From NCBI GenBank assembly GCA_024364805.1, contig CM044493.1:85446637-85470603 (forward strand): DNA of 23,967 nt, written 5' to 3'. This DNA is from Euprymna scolopes (Eukaryota > Mollusca > Cephalopoda > Sepiida > Sepiolidae). The translations under genes were made by a program, and so were the position numbers. Positions 10,026 through 18,838 of the stretch are shown here, piece by piece. The notes under the pieces are model-generated. The model made no database searches, was not told the origin of the DNA, and saw nothing but the letters and a program-made list of their open reading frames with translations. Position 1 is the first letter of the stretch; every line of letters begins with the position of its first letter.

Positions 10026-10420
10026 ACCTTGTTAAACTTTGTGACATATTTACATTATATGGAGGTCAGGCTCGAACGAACACCCAATAATTTTATTATA
10101 CCATATTTCTTCAAACTGAAACATAATTAGCAAAGTATACTTACGAAAATAGATATGAAAAGTTTGTACCATATTTCCATGAAGTACAGGCGTGAACGCA
10201 GACCCCACAATTTTATTATACCATCCCTATTTAAGTTAAAACATACTCATCAAAGTATTCTTATATACATCTATATCAAAAACCCTTGTAAACGTTTTTT
10301 TCTTTATTTATTTTCATACTTTGGGGGGGGGGGGCAGGCGCGAACGCAGACCCCACAATTTTATGAACCACCTTCTGCCAGATCAAACATACCCATTCCT
10401 GATCCTCGATACATCTTCTA
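10026..10420. repeat. Diverged tandem repeat, about 120-148 bp period
   Basis: CAGGCTCGAACG at 10067, CAGGCGTGAACG at 10187 and CAGGCGCGAACG at 10335 each begin the same block: an ACCCC(A)CAATTTTAT stretch, an AACATA(A/C) stretch, and a TTGTnAAC ... TTTCCAT-like tail. Spacings are 120 and 148 bases. The third unit follows a G12 run and is incomplete. CGAACnC recalls a reverse B box, but the match is too weak to call a tRNA origin. Confidence 0.65.
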
Positions 10421-10500
10421 TCATTATATGTAATCAGTTTTTTAAAATAGTCAACCATATAGGAGCCTATTCGTGACCAGACACACACACAGACGTTCAG

Positions 10501-10502
<2 letters not shown>

Positions 10503-10555
<53 letters not shown>

Positions 10556-10568
10556 GTGTGTGTGTGAT
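10503..10568. repeat. (TA)26 followed by (TG)n microsatellite
   Basis: An uninterrupted TA tract of about 52 bases continues as CGTGTGTGTGTG. Confidence 0.92.
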
Positions 10569-11773
10569 AGAAATGTACGAAATAAATGCATTGGGAACCT
10601 GTGACAATCTAACACTAGCAGAAATAACATGAGAATTAATTCGGACCCACAAGGCAACGCTAATCTCATTAAGGGTGGGTACAAAAAAAGAGGTTTTGAC
10701 TGAAGTTTCAACAAATTATCAACTTGAGTGGTCAACTTTAAGCTTGTATGTTAATGTGGCACAAACACTTGTCCACATCCTTTTTTAGGGTGGGGATGAA
10801 GGTAGGTGAAAAGGGGGTGGGGCGGGTAGACGCACAAGAAAAACAAGGACACTTGTCTTGGCCAGCCACCAGATAATTAGACTCTCACCCTGACATTTTG
10901 TCTATGGCAACAACGCTTGGAAATTGACATCAACTGTTGAAACAAAAACAAACATTGTACTTAACCTTTTGCGTTTTTTTTTCCGATTACATTCAGCTCA
11001 AAACTCAGAAAAGACAACACACAAGACATCTGATTTAGGGGAGAGAGTCATCTTTCTTTACTTGCATTGAATAATGTTGCCCCCACCATCCACATTAATA
11101 GCAATCTCATTTAAACATTAAAGGTTAGTTTGACCATTCCATAGCGAATTATATTGCACGTGCGTGCGTACACACACACACACCATGGTGATCGTTAATT
11201 ATAGTAATAAAATACAATGCTTATGGTGATTGGCAATCTTTTAAATCGACGCATTTCAGGTGAAAACATTATGCATTTACGCATCATGTCGAAATTAGTA
11301 TGGATTTCAAAAACTGTGAAAAATGATCCAGTAGAAAAATAATTACACGTAAAAAAAAATAGAATTGATAAAATTATCGCACTTTATCCCATGTTTTAAT
11401 CTGGAAGAATTGTGCGAATAATTCAGTACGACAAAGCGATGTTTATCGTCGACTTTAGGCGTTCGCAATTTTAAAACACTATTAGAAAGTAATTGTGGAT
11501 GCTTTCTTTTAATAAGTCTAACACATTTATTGTTTTTCGTAATTTTTGGAATGCATACTAACGTCGACATGACACGTAAATACATAACGTTTTCACCCGA
11601 ACTGCGTTGGTTTAAAAGATCACCAATTTACACAAGCACCAAAAATACTTAGCATGCCTTCTTGGAGAGATTTTTTTTTTTTTTAAAGAGATATCAACTT
11701 TTAATGAAGGAATAATTTAAATAAAATGCAAAAATGATTTTTCACTTACTCCGATATACCATTATATTTTATA
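10569..11773. other. Anonymous DNA
   Basis: No gene recognised. A GGGGTGGGG-rich patch lies near 10790-10825 and a short (CA)n at about 11171-11182. An 80-residue minus-strand frame at 11343-11585 has no recognisable domain. Confidence 0.45.
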
Positions 11774-11829
11774 CTAGCAGTTCCGCCCGGCTTTGCGCAG
11801 GCTATGTACTGTTCATAATTTTATGTGCT

Positions 11830-11862
<33 letters not shown>

Positions 11863-12396
11863 GTTTGACTCAATGTCCAGAGAACCTACATCTAAAATTT
11901 CAAATGTTTAGATAAAAAATTGGCAGAGGAGTTTGTAACGTCTGCAAAGGTAAAGTCTTTTAATTTTGATCTCTTTGCAGCCAAATTTTCGCCCAAAAGC
12001 TGATTAAAATCTTGCTGCATGTCTGAATACACTTTATGTAAAGTTTCAAATGTTAGACCAAAAATTGGCTGAGTAAATTTAACTTTAACCCCAATTTTGA
12101 CACCTTAACATTTGTTTTGAGATCAGATCAAATTAGGAAGTTTGAACTATGTACATCTAAAATTTCAAGTGTTTAAACCCAAAATTGGTAGAGGAGTTTA
12201 GTAGAGTTTTTAAAATGTCAAACCGTTGAACTTTGACCCCTTGACAGCCAAATTTCTGGCCGAAAATCGATTAAAAAAATTTCCCCAAATCTCAATACCT
12301 CTTATGTCAAATCTCGAGTCTGTAGACTGAAAATTGGCAGAGTAGTTTGGTAGGGAAATGAACACAGAGACAATTTCACTTTTATTGATATATAGA
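11774..12396 (-). mobile_element. Non-autonomous Helitron, family B, copy 2, with internal duplication
   Basis: The minus strand starts TCTATATATCAATAAAAG (from 12396) and ends in a GC hairpin followed by ACTGCTAG (plus 11774-11777). Flanks are A before TC and T after CTAG. Sequence from about 12085 to 12396 matches 5957-6409. The part at about 11880-12080 is an extra diverged copy of the same internal block, offset by about 265 bases, and explains why this copy is longer. A (TA)n at 11830-11857 lies between the CTAG end and the duplication. There is no Rep/helicase coding sequence. Confidence 0.78.
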
Positions 12397-12633
12397 TTAT
12401 ATTATATATTATATAACGGTTAAATCTTTCACTTACTCGACGCATTCAAGATAAAGGAGAACTTTAGTTTAATATCCAGATATCTATGCATCTCATATAG
12501 AAATCAAATGAACCTAGAAAGGGGCACCTGGTTTTATGAGACTTATGAAAATGAATACGATGAAAAAAAAAAAAAAAATGAAAACAGAAATCGTGGTTTG
12601 AATTGACTTCCAGGTCCCCACCTCTTGTAACGG
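12397..12633. other. Anonymous DNA
   Basis: AT-rich sequence with an A-run near 12564-12578. Confidence 0.4.
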
Positions 12634-12704
12634 TCGAGGTTTACACCTCGAGGTACAAAATCAAAATGCATAAACGCGTTTGTACGCATATCGTATGCGC
12701 ATAC
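12634..12704. repeat. Cluster of short perfect palindromes
   Basis: TCGAGGT (12634-12640) pairs with ACCTCGA (12645-12651) around TTAC. Fifty bases on, GTATGCGCATAC (12693-12704) is a perfect 12-base palindrome, overlapping the inverted pair CGCATA / TATGCG. The patch is CpG-richer than its surroundings. It may be a protein-binding region or a repeat end; no gene lies beside it to decide. Confidence 0.4.
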
Positions 12705-12978
12705 AATATCCTAAATAAAAACAATTATATTTTGGACCAATCAGAAAACATTCTGGATTTATTTGGAAGGTCCTTCTGGGAGCTACCTACACCCTTTAAA
12801 AGCCGGATTTTTTTCTTCAATAAACAAGTGGGACCCAGTTAACCAGAGTCTACGGATCAGTGTTGCTGTGCAGCCCACTGTGGGCGTCCATCTCTGCACT
12901 ATCTCTGCGCGCACATAAACATTAACGAATTCACAAACACACAACTCATCAACGTTATCGTCTGTCAATTTGTTAAAT

Positions 12979-13045
12979 CTTATTCATTGAAATATTCTCG
13001 AACCTTATTCATTGAAATATTCTCGAATCTTATTCATTGAAATAT
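12979..13045 (+). repeat. 25-bp tandem repeat, 2.7 copies
   Basis: CTTATTCATTGAAATA followed by TTCTCGAAC/T is repeated head to tail at 12979, 13004 and 13029 (last copy partial). A single inverted piece, TTCAATGAATAA, occurs at 13092-13103. There are no spacers, so this is a minisatellite and not a CRISPR array. Confidence 0.85.
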
Positions 13046-13279
13046 CTTACTAATATAAAAAGCAAAAGAACATGGACTCTTATAAACAACTTTCAATGAA
13101 TAATTTAATTGGGCAGAGACGTTTGGAATACGATTTTCCTGACCCCTAAAACGCACAACTCTTAGTTAATCGATCCAGACTTCCTCTAATGATGTCCCTT
13201 ATTTTTACAAGAACTTTAAAATATTCATGAACTTTCTGGGTTTTCCCATTGCTGTAAAACTTCCATTTTAAACATAAAA

Positions 13280-13688
13280 CTAGCTTGGGTGCCCATCATT
13301 GCCCAGGTGTTTGGGGGGAAAAAGTGGTAGTAGGCAGGCAGGCTCGGAAAAAAAAAAAAAAGAAAAAGTGACGTCTTTGCCGTTGCGTTCATTGCCAAAC
13401 AGGAAGTGGCGAAGGTTTTAATTAAGGCCAGTCAATCGAAAAGAGGGAATGACTTTCGAAAATATCAGCGAAACTCCCCCCCCAAAAAAAACGACCCCTT
13501 TCCTGTAGAAAAGTGGCCAGTTGAGGGTGAAGGAATTAATGTTTTTAGCCAAATTTTCGCTATTTGGCGTCCGAAGGGTCGAGCTTCAAAACGCTATTGA
13601 TCTCGTGAAAATCCGTTGCCTCTGTTGAAAGTTTTAGGCAGACGTACAAACATACATTTAAACAGACAGGTAAGATTTATATTCTAGA
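13280..13688 (-). mobile_element. Non-autonomous Helitron, family A, copy 1 (409 bp)
   Basis: The minus strand starts TCTAGAATATAAATCTTACC and ends in CTAG (plus 13280-13283), with a GC-rich terminal hairpin region just inside. Flanks are A and T. On the plus strand it shares GAAGTGGCG, CAATCGAAAAGAGGG, GGGTCGAGCTT, TATTGATCTCGTGAAAATC and AAAGTTTTAGGCA with the reverse complement of 16043-16445, in the same order over the full length. C9A8 (about 13471-13488) and an A13 tract are absent from the sister copy at those positions. No coding content; a 64-residue frame inside it is incidental. Confidence 0.82.
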
Positions 13689-13889
13689 TGTTTTGTGAAT
13701 ATATGCCTTCTTAACTCATTTTGTTTACCGCCTGACAATGCCTCGTTTTTTTCACATTGGATTATAAAAGTTGCAAATCTTTTTCACTGAAAATATTTCC
13801 ATGAATTCAACCCATCCAAAAAATACTTTCTTCCATTATAAAACACTTTTTTTTTTTTTTTAACTCTCGTTCATATCGCCACTTGGACG
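13689..13889. other. Anonymous AT-rich DNA
   Basis: Nothing recognised except a T-run ending at about 13861. Confidence 0.4.
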
Positions 13890-14240
13890 TAAGGGGCCAC
13901 TATTTGGCACCATGCCTAAGGAAGATTAACAACATGTTGGTCTCCAAGAGGGAGAGACTAGTGATAGATGCGCCAACCTGCCCAGATGTGGCAACAATAC
14001 TCCCTGCATGGGCGAATGATGACCTTATAGACGTACAGAATACTCTCGGGTGTGAGTAGACTTCCAGCTCGATAGAAGGAATCTTCTTTGCAGCTGCCTT
14101 CGCAATGTTCTCAATGCGTTTGTTCCAGTGAATGTTAGGCCGATAATAAAACCCCAAAGCTGTCGTGAACGTATCCATAAAAACTGGTAATCTTCAACCC
14201 TAAAGTGTAATGCCATTGGTGATGACACCGTGCCACATTA
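13890..14240 (-). pseudogene. LINE reverse-transcriptase fragment (C-terminal thumb region)
   Basis: Minus-strand translation shows pieces typical of non-LTR retrotransposon polymerases of the jockey/I/CR1 group: HWNKRIENIAKAAAKK (about 14075-14130), then in a neighbouring frame ILYVYKVIIRPC and EYCCHIWAG (about 13973-14033), then SLSLLE. In intact relatives these lie in order at the end of the polymerase as LG..., IAKxAxKK, YKxxIRPxxEYxxxIW and LLDxxQ. The pieces fall in different frames, so the copy is broken by at least one frameshift. It has no catalytic FADD box, and the endonuclease and most of the polymerase are missing, as expected of a heavily truncated old insertion. The clade cannot be fixed from so little. 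Confidence 0.8.
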
Positions 14241-14284
14241 AACCAAAAAGTACAGGACATCTGTGACCATTCTTATATGTACAA

Positions 14285-14641
14285 CTTGCCTGGGTGCCCA
14301 GCACGTTTTGTGCAAAATTGCCACTTTCGAAAATTTTGCAGAAAATCTTCGTGGTGTGAGTGATGAACATGGCGAGAGATTTCAGCAGAATATTTCAGTG
14401 AAAACGTTTTAAAGGAAAAAAAAAATGGAACCCTGGCATATTGGTAGGCTTACTGCTGGAAAAAAAAAAAAAAAAAGAAAAAAGGATGACACTTAACATA
14501 AGAGTGTTAAGAGAACAAATGTTATTTAAACTGAAAATTGTGTTTTTCATTTATAATTAGGGCTATGACAACAGCATATTCTTTTCATTGTTTTAACTCC
14601 AGTGTGTATGCCCGTTGATATCTTATATGCTTTTATATAGA
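14285..14641 (-). mobile_element. Possible Helitron with decayed ends
   Basis: Plus-strand AACTTGCCTGGGTGCCCAG at 14284 differs by one base from the CTAG terminus of the family A copy at 16043-16445 (AACTAGCCTGGGTGCCCAG in reverse complement). At the other side, minus-strand TCTATATAAAAGC starts at 14641, but the outer base is C, not A. The interior does not match family A clearly. A_n tracts lie at 14417-14426 and 14460-14475. Confidence 0.35.
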
Positions 14642-14856
14642 GGGATGTGGTTCTCGGTTGATTAACTGTGTCGGATATATACTCGAGAGTCAAAACAATA
14701 AGAATTGTCTGTTGTCATTGCCCTAGTAATTATTTGTGAAATCGACGGAAAGAAAAATATTTTACAATTTAAAATTGGTGGACTAGTTTCGTATTTTGAT
14801 TTAATGTAAAATGATCCTCGATTCCGGGTCGTTCTAGCTTTTAATGATTTCTAGTG

Positions 14857-14935
14857 CAGTGTTACCCGGATATAAGAAACCCCGGATATAAGAAACCCGA
14901 ATATAAAACGGATATAAGAGATTTTCTCTGGTCCC
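14857..14935 (+). mobile_element. pogo/Tigger-like terminal inverted repeat, one end only
   Basis: CAGTGTTACCCGG opens the segment, followed by four spaced repeats of CGGATATAAGAAAC or close variants (about 14867, 14884, 14898, 14909). A CAGT start with repeated ATAAnAAACC blocks is typical of pogo-group DNA transposon ends, where the sub-repeats are transposase sites. The matching opposite end and a CENP-B-like transposase were not found, and the flanking dinucleotide is TG, not TA, so this is a solo, decayed end or a chance tandem. Confidence 0.45.
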
Positions 14936-15604
14936 AAATTTGACCCGGTGTTGATGTACAGTGTATTATATGATACATGAAAACGGTGCAAAGAAACAAA
15001 GGTTAAATTTAGTCTCAGCGTTACGTTGTGTGTATGAATATGTTCTATAACGACGAACATGTTTAATAGTGGGGTTTATCTTTTTCTGTATATTCATGTA
15101 CGTCTAAATGCGTGTATGTATATATACGTCGAATCAGTTGATCGTCTAGTGTGTATATTTTAACATTTATGCAACCGTTCTAACAGGAAACGATTGACGT
15201 GGACGTATTGAAATAGTTTTAGAGAAACAGTTCTTTTTAACAGATGTAAATAACACAACACATAACTGAATTATTTACGAACATTTGTTTTCATAAACCA
15301 TCTGGCATCTCCAGAGATCACGTTTTTACATCTTAGCTACCTGACATGATGCAGCTCCCCGCGTCATGGAGAGACCAACTCCCCTTTTTGAGTCGTCTGT
15401 TCTTTCTGATGTCCAGCTAACGACCGACTAGAATCTCCCCAAATCTACATCCCATCACGTGTCTCAGACCAACAGCTGATGTAACCCCAATCTGTTTATG
15501 CGGACCAAAAATCATATTTACATCTATTTTCTATTATCACATTCCTTTTGCAATATTATATGTCAATCATTTTTTCCACAACTTAATTGTTGATTTTTCT
15601 AATA
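14936..15604. other. Anonymous DNA
   Basis: A more GC-balanced stretch at about 15290-15500 has no frame, tRNA-like box or transposon end I recognise. Confidence 0.4.
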
Positions 15605-15638
15605 ATTGATTCAGCGATCCACTGTCGCTCGAATCAAT
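15605..15638. repeat. 13-pair hairpin
   Basis: ATTGATTC plus AGCGA (15605-15617) pairs with TCGCT, one bulged C, then GAATCAAT (15625-15638) around TCCACTG. The stem is perfect except for the bulge. No poly-T terminator or pol III box is next to it. Confidence 0.55.
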
Positions 15639-16042
15639 CAATAGTAATGTTTTGACCCTTGGCCCTGATTTCCACAGTTAACAGATACTACGCTATGATC
15701 ACAGCCCAAAGGGTAACAACATTACATCAGGATACTTTTCTTACACCAAAACAGGTCTTATGTGGCATGTACTGGTGTTTTTTTTTTTTTTTTGAAAGCT
15801 GAAATTTATAGCAGTGTTATTAGTGCCGATGATATGATTTGGATTTAATGTCAACATCGACAGAGTAAGTATATTGAAAATGCATTGAACACTAGAAAGT
15901 TAAGGGATTAGCAGAAATGAGGGAATAAAGGGGAATCACCGGGAGTTTCTGCGAAACACAAAATTTTTTTTATCACATTGAGGAGGATTATATAAACGCA
16001 TACATTTTTTTTTGTTGAAATAGTTCTGTGGAATGAATGAAA
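15639..16042. other. Anonymous DNA
   Basis: AT-rich, with a T15 tract near 15778-15793. Nothing else recognised. Confidence 0.4.
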
Positions 16043-16445
16043 TCTATAATATAAATCTCACTTGACTGTTTAAATGTATGTATGTATGTATGTATGTATG
16101 CCTAAAACTTTTCACAGAGGCGACAGATTTTCACGAGATCAATATCGTTTTAAAGCTCGACCCTTTGGACGACAGATATCGAAAAATTGGTTAAAAACAT
16201 TATATTCCTTCATCCTCAACTGGGCACTTTACCGGGAGGGGTCGCTTTTATTCGCCGATATTTTCAAAAGTCATCCCCTCTTTTCGATTGTGTAGCCTTA
16301 ATTTAAACCTACGCCACTTCCGGTTTGGCGATGAGCGCATCAGCAAAGACGTCAGCTTTCCCCCCCCCCACACGTTCTTTGCCTCCTTCCTACTACCACT
16401 TTTTTATGCTCAACACACATCCAAAAACCTGGGCACCCAGGCTAG
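16043..16445 (+). mobile_element. Non-autonomous Helitron, family A, copy 2 (403 bp)
   Basis: It starts TCTATAATATAAATCTCAC with A just before it and ends GGGCACCCAGGCTAG with T just after: the Helitron start, CTRR end and A/T insertion site are all intact. It matches 13280-13688 end to end in opposite orientation. Near its start is a (TATG)n microsatellite (16074-16100), where the sister copy has only GACGTACAAACATACATTT-like sequence. A C-run at about 16360-16369 is absent from the sister. A 73-residue frame inside (16074-16295) has no helicase or Rep motif. Confidence 0.85.
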
Positions 16446-16875
16446 TTATAAATGAAAAAGGAAAAGAAATGAGTGTTCAAGATGCAAAATAATTACATTA
16501 ATCGTTAATTTAAATATGATGTGCGTCTTTAGCCTTCAAACTAAATAACAGAATTGGACAAATATTAATTGTACCTATTTACTATGCCTCCCCACGGGAC
16601 AGAGTTAGACACCAGGGTCGTTTAAATATTAATTGTAGCAACAATAGTAATAGTAGATATGTTATTTATAGATTAAGAGACGTTTTCCTGTGTAAAGGAG
16701 ATTATACGCGCGCGCTACATTATGAGCAATGTTTATTTTTAGTTTTTTCTCAGCCGAAAAACGTTAAATATGAAAACAAAATGAAGACGACAAATTAAGG
16801 TCAATTTCCTTGATAAAAATAAGCCTTGCTTAGCTAAAAACACGTGAACTTATCAATGTAAACCAATCAATACAG
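16446..16875. other. Anonymous DNA
   Basis: No gene recognised. It contains the ACAGAG TTAGACACCAGGGT motif (about 16599-16618) also found at 8455-8479. Confidence 0.45.
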
Positions 16876-16914
<39 letters not shown>

Positions 16915-17041
16915 TCCGGTTTCGTTGTATCACAACTCATCAGTGCCGCTTGACTAGCACCTCTCCCAAGCCGAGGATTGAACCTAGAACCATCGCGTTG
17001 ATAGTCAGCAGTTCTACCGACTGACCTACGGGAGCAGTGCC
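16876..17041 (-). mobile_element. Compact tRNA-derived SINE with hammerhead-like body and (TA)n tail
   Basis: On the minus strand a tRNA-like head begins near 17036. The A box TAGGTCAGTCGGTAGAA spans about 17030-17014 and the B box GGTTCAATCC spans 16984-16975. CTCCC near the head start can pair with GGGAG near 16963-16967 as an acceptor-like stem. The anticodon stem pairs poorly, so it is not a working tRNA. A short body (16960-16911) follows and then a (TA)n tail (16910-16876). The order of pol III promoter, body and simple-repeat tail is that of a SINE. The body contains a hammerhead-like core, listed separately. No target-site duplication was found. Confidence 0.65.
16911..16956 (-). ncRNA. 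Hammerhead-ribozyme-like motif in the SINE body
   Basis: Minus strand, in order: CTGATGA (16943-16937), stem II GTTGT, loop GAT, ACAAC (16936-16924), then GAAA (16923-16920) and CCGGACTAA. All conserved core bases of a hammerhead (CUGAUGA ... GAAA, with G-C as first pair of stem II) are present. TAGTC and CGG upstream (16956-16952 and 16948-16946) pair with CCG GACTA downstream, with a three-base bulge, giving a stem III-like closing helix. A recognisable stem I and the usual UH cleavage triplet are missing, so this is a degenerate or partial hammerhead. Hammerhead motifs are known in Penelope-like elements and some SINE-like repeats. Confidence 0.5.
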
Positions 17042-18224
17042 CATGAATAACCTCGCCAAATGTCAATTTTAAACAAACATTTGTCCACCACTTTTATAGT
17101 GCTCAAACCGCTTATTTATAAACAAGCAGGGAGCCTCGCATTTTTCAGCCAATTAAGTAGCTGGTGAGATTTACGAGTGTTCTACCTAAAGAGGGGGGCT
17201 TAAAATATATTTGTAGTCATCGACACACACACACAAGTTTTAACCCGTTAAAAACGGGCAAAAGTGATGGACTGTTAAATTAGTACGAGTACTTTATGCC
17301 AATAATTGAATAGTTAAATTAATCCTCATTTTTGGATTAAATATTAATCTTTAATTGTGCATAAAACGGATACCATAATACTTAGTTCGCTGCACCTTAT
17401 AGTAATGGTCCATACAAAATTACAGCCAAATTGTATCAGTAGTTTACGACAAAAAGAGAAAAAGTGGAACGGGCAGATTAGGAGTACTATAAAGAAACAT
17501 TCACATGAGGAAGTATGAATATTTTATAGAATTTGAACAATGACGCAATTCAATAGAATCAATCCAGCCACCCATCATCAGCAGCAGCATCATTTGTACA
17601 CCAAGATTTTCGTTATCAAAAAGTTTGTTTAAATGATTCTATTCATTTGAAAATTGAATCATTTGTTTTTCAAATTTTATTTCATTATTGATGGGACGAT
17701 TAAAATACCCCCCCCCCACCGATTCCAATACAATTACAGATTCCGATCTAAATTTCCCCACTCCGATTGTTTTAAATTTTTAAATAGTGTTCTGTCCGTT
17801 ATGGAGTCAGATTAGCGTATAAGCCTATGAAATATATGCATATATTCTCGCAAACGTAAAATGCACTTGTAGATGGCGGATGATTTATAGATTTTAGTTT
17901 TTACTGGTTGTCTTAGACAAAAAAATATAAATAAAAAAAAAATCGTTTTGGCATTAGAAAATAGAAAAAAATTTACTTGATGAATCTTCGTCATTTTTGG
18001 ATTGTGACATTTTCGTTCAGTAACAGTTACAAATATTTTTACTGTATTTAAAAAAATTTTTTTTAAAAAGTTTAATTCTGTACAAGAATCCAATTTATGA
18101 ATTTTTGAACGAGTGGTAACCGTGATCCGTTAATTGTAATTTATATGAATGCATACACAGGGTATTTTGGAGGCAGTGAAATTTAAATTGACAACTGTTT
18201 TCTTGAATTGCAGTTATTTTGAGT
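17042..18224. other. Anonymous DNA with one hairpin
   Basis: No gene recognised. AAATGATTC (17631-17639) and GAATCATTT (17656-17664) form a perfect nine-pair inverted repeat with a 16-base loop. A C-run lies near 17709-17718. A 93-residue minus-strand frame (17812-18093) is AT-rich and has no recognisable domain. Confidence 0.45.
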
Positions 18225-18246
18225 TCAGCTTAGTTTGGCCATTCAT

Positions 18247-18540
18247 CAGGAAGAAACACACACCCGAGCAGCATTGAAAACTGTGCAAATTTTATAAACT
18301 AATGATTTCACAGTTAAACGGCCACTTCTTGGATGCGATTTAACCCCATTAGATTATTATGTTTGGGGATAGATAAAGTCCCATGTCTATGCTGATAAGC
18401 GAGACAATAAACCACTTGGAAAACCACATAGCACCCGTCATTGCTGAAATATGGCCTAATTTAAAGCAGAGTTTGTGAAAATTGGATTTCTAAATTACGT
18501 CATATGTTCGAAATTGTATCTGAATTATAAATGCCCAAAA
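18247..18540 (+). pseudogene. mariner-type transposase relic, C-terminal part
   Basis: Plus-strand pieces in neighbouring frames read THTRAALKTVQIL (from about 18255), DLTPLDYYVWG (18337-18369) with KSHVYADKR after it, then ETINHLENHIAPVIAEIWP. In intact Tc1/mariner transposases these are the HTAR segment after the second catalytic aspartate, the (P)DLTPxDYxxWG block whose last aspartate is the third catalytic residue, and the C-terminal helix. The second catalytic block and all of the N-terminal DNA-binding half are missing. A stop follows the YVWG block, and the pieces need at least two frame changes, so the gene is dead. Confidence 0.8.
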
Positions 18541-18570
18541 TTAATCTTTGGAATAAACCATATATTTGTA

Positions 18571-18780
18571 CAGGGTGACCCCCCCCCAAAAAAAAGGGTC
18601 CCAACTCTAATTAGGCCCCGTTTCTTAGTGTTTTGTCCGAATGAAATGAAATTTTGGTCATAACTTATATTCAAAACCTCACATCAAAACACTAGGGTCT
18701 TTGGCCTTTTTTCTCCGTTCTACAGCATATGTTCTAGATGGCCTCCATTTAGCTTTTTTTTTTTGTTTTGGGTCACTCTG
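18571..18780. mobile_element. mariner-type MITE, about 210 bp
   Basis: It begins CAGGGTGACCC, followed by a C/A run, and ends with TTTTGGGTCACTCTG, whose complement CAGAGTGACCC differs by one base. A TA dinucleotide flanks each end (18569-18570 and 18781-18782), the target duplication of Tc1/mariner elements. There is no transposase inside. It sits 30 bases after the transposase relic, but its left end faces the relic, so the two need not be one element. Confidence 0.75.
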
Positions 18781-18831
18781 TATAAGTATTTTTGTGTGTG
18801 TGTGCCATTTATTTTAATTTAAAGTTCGTCG

Positions 18832-18838
18832 CCCCCCC

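Noticed and set aside
12979-13045. CRISPR-like direct repeats
   Set aside because: The 25-bp units abut with no spacers and the setting is eukaryotic; it is a minisatellite.
16920-16943. Box C/D snoRNA (TGATGA as box C)
   Set aside because: No separate CTGA box D with terminal stem at suitable spacing, while the GAAA partner fits a hammerhead core.
16975-17036. Intact tRNA gene on the minus strand
   Set aside because: Both promoter boxes are good but the anticodon stem pairs poorly and the acceptor stem is imperfect; a SINE head explains it better.
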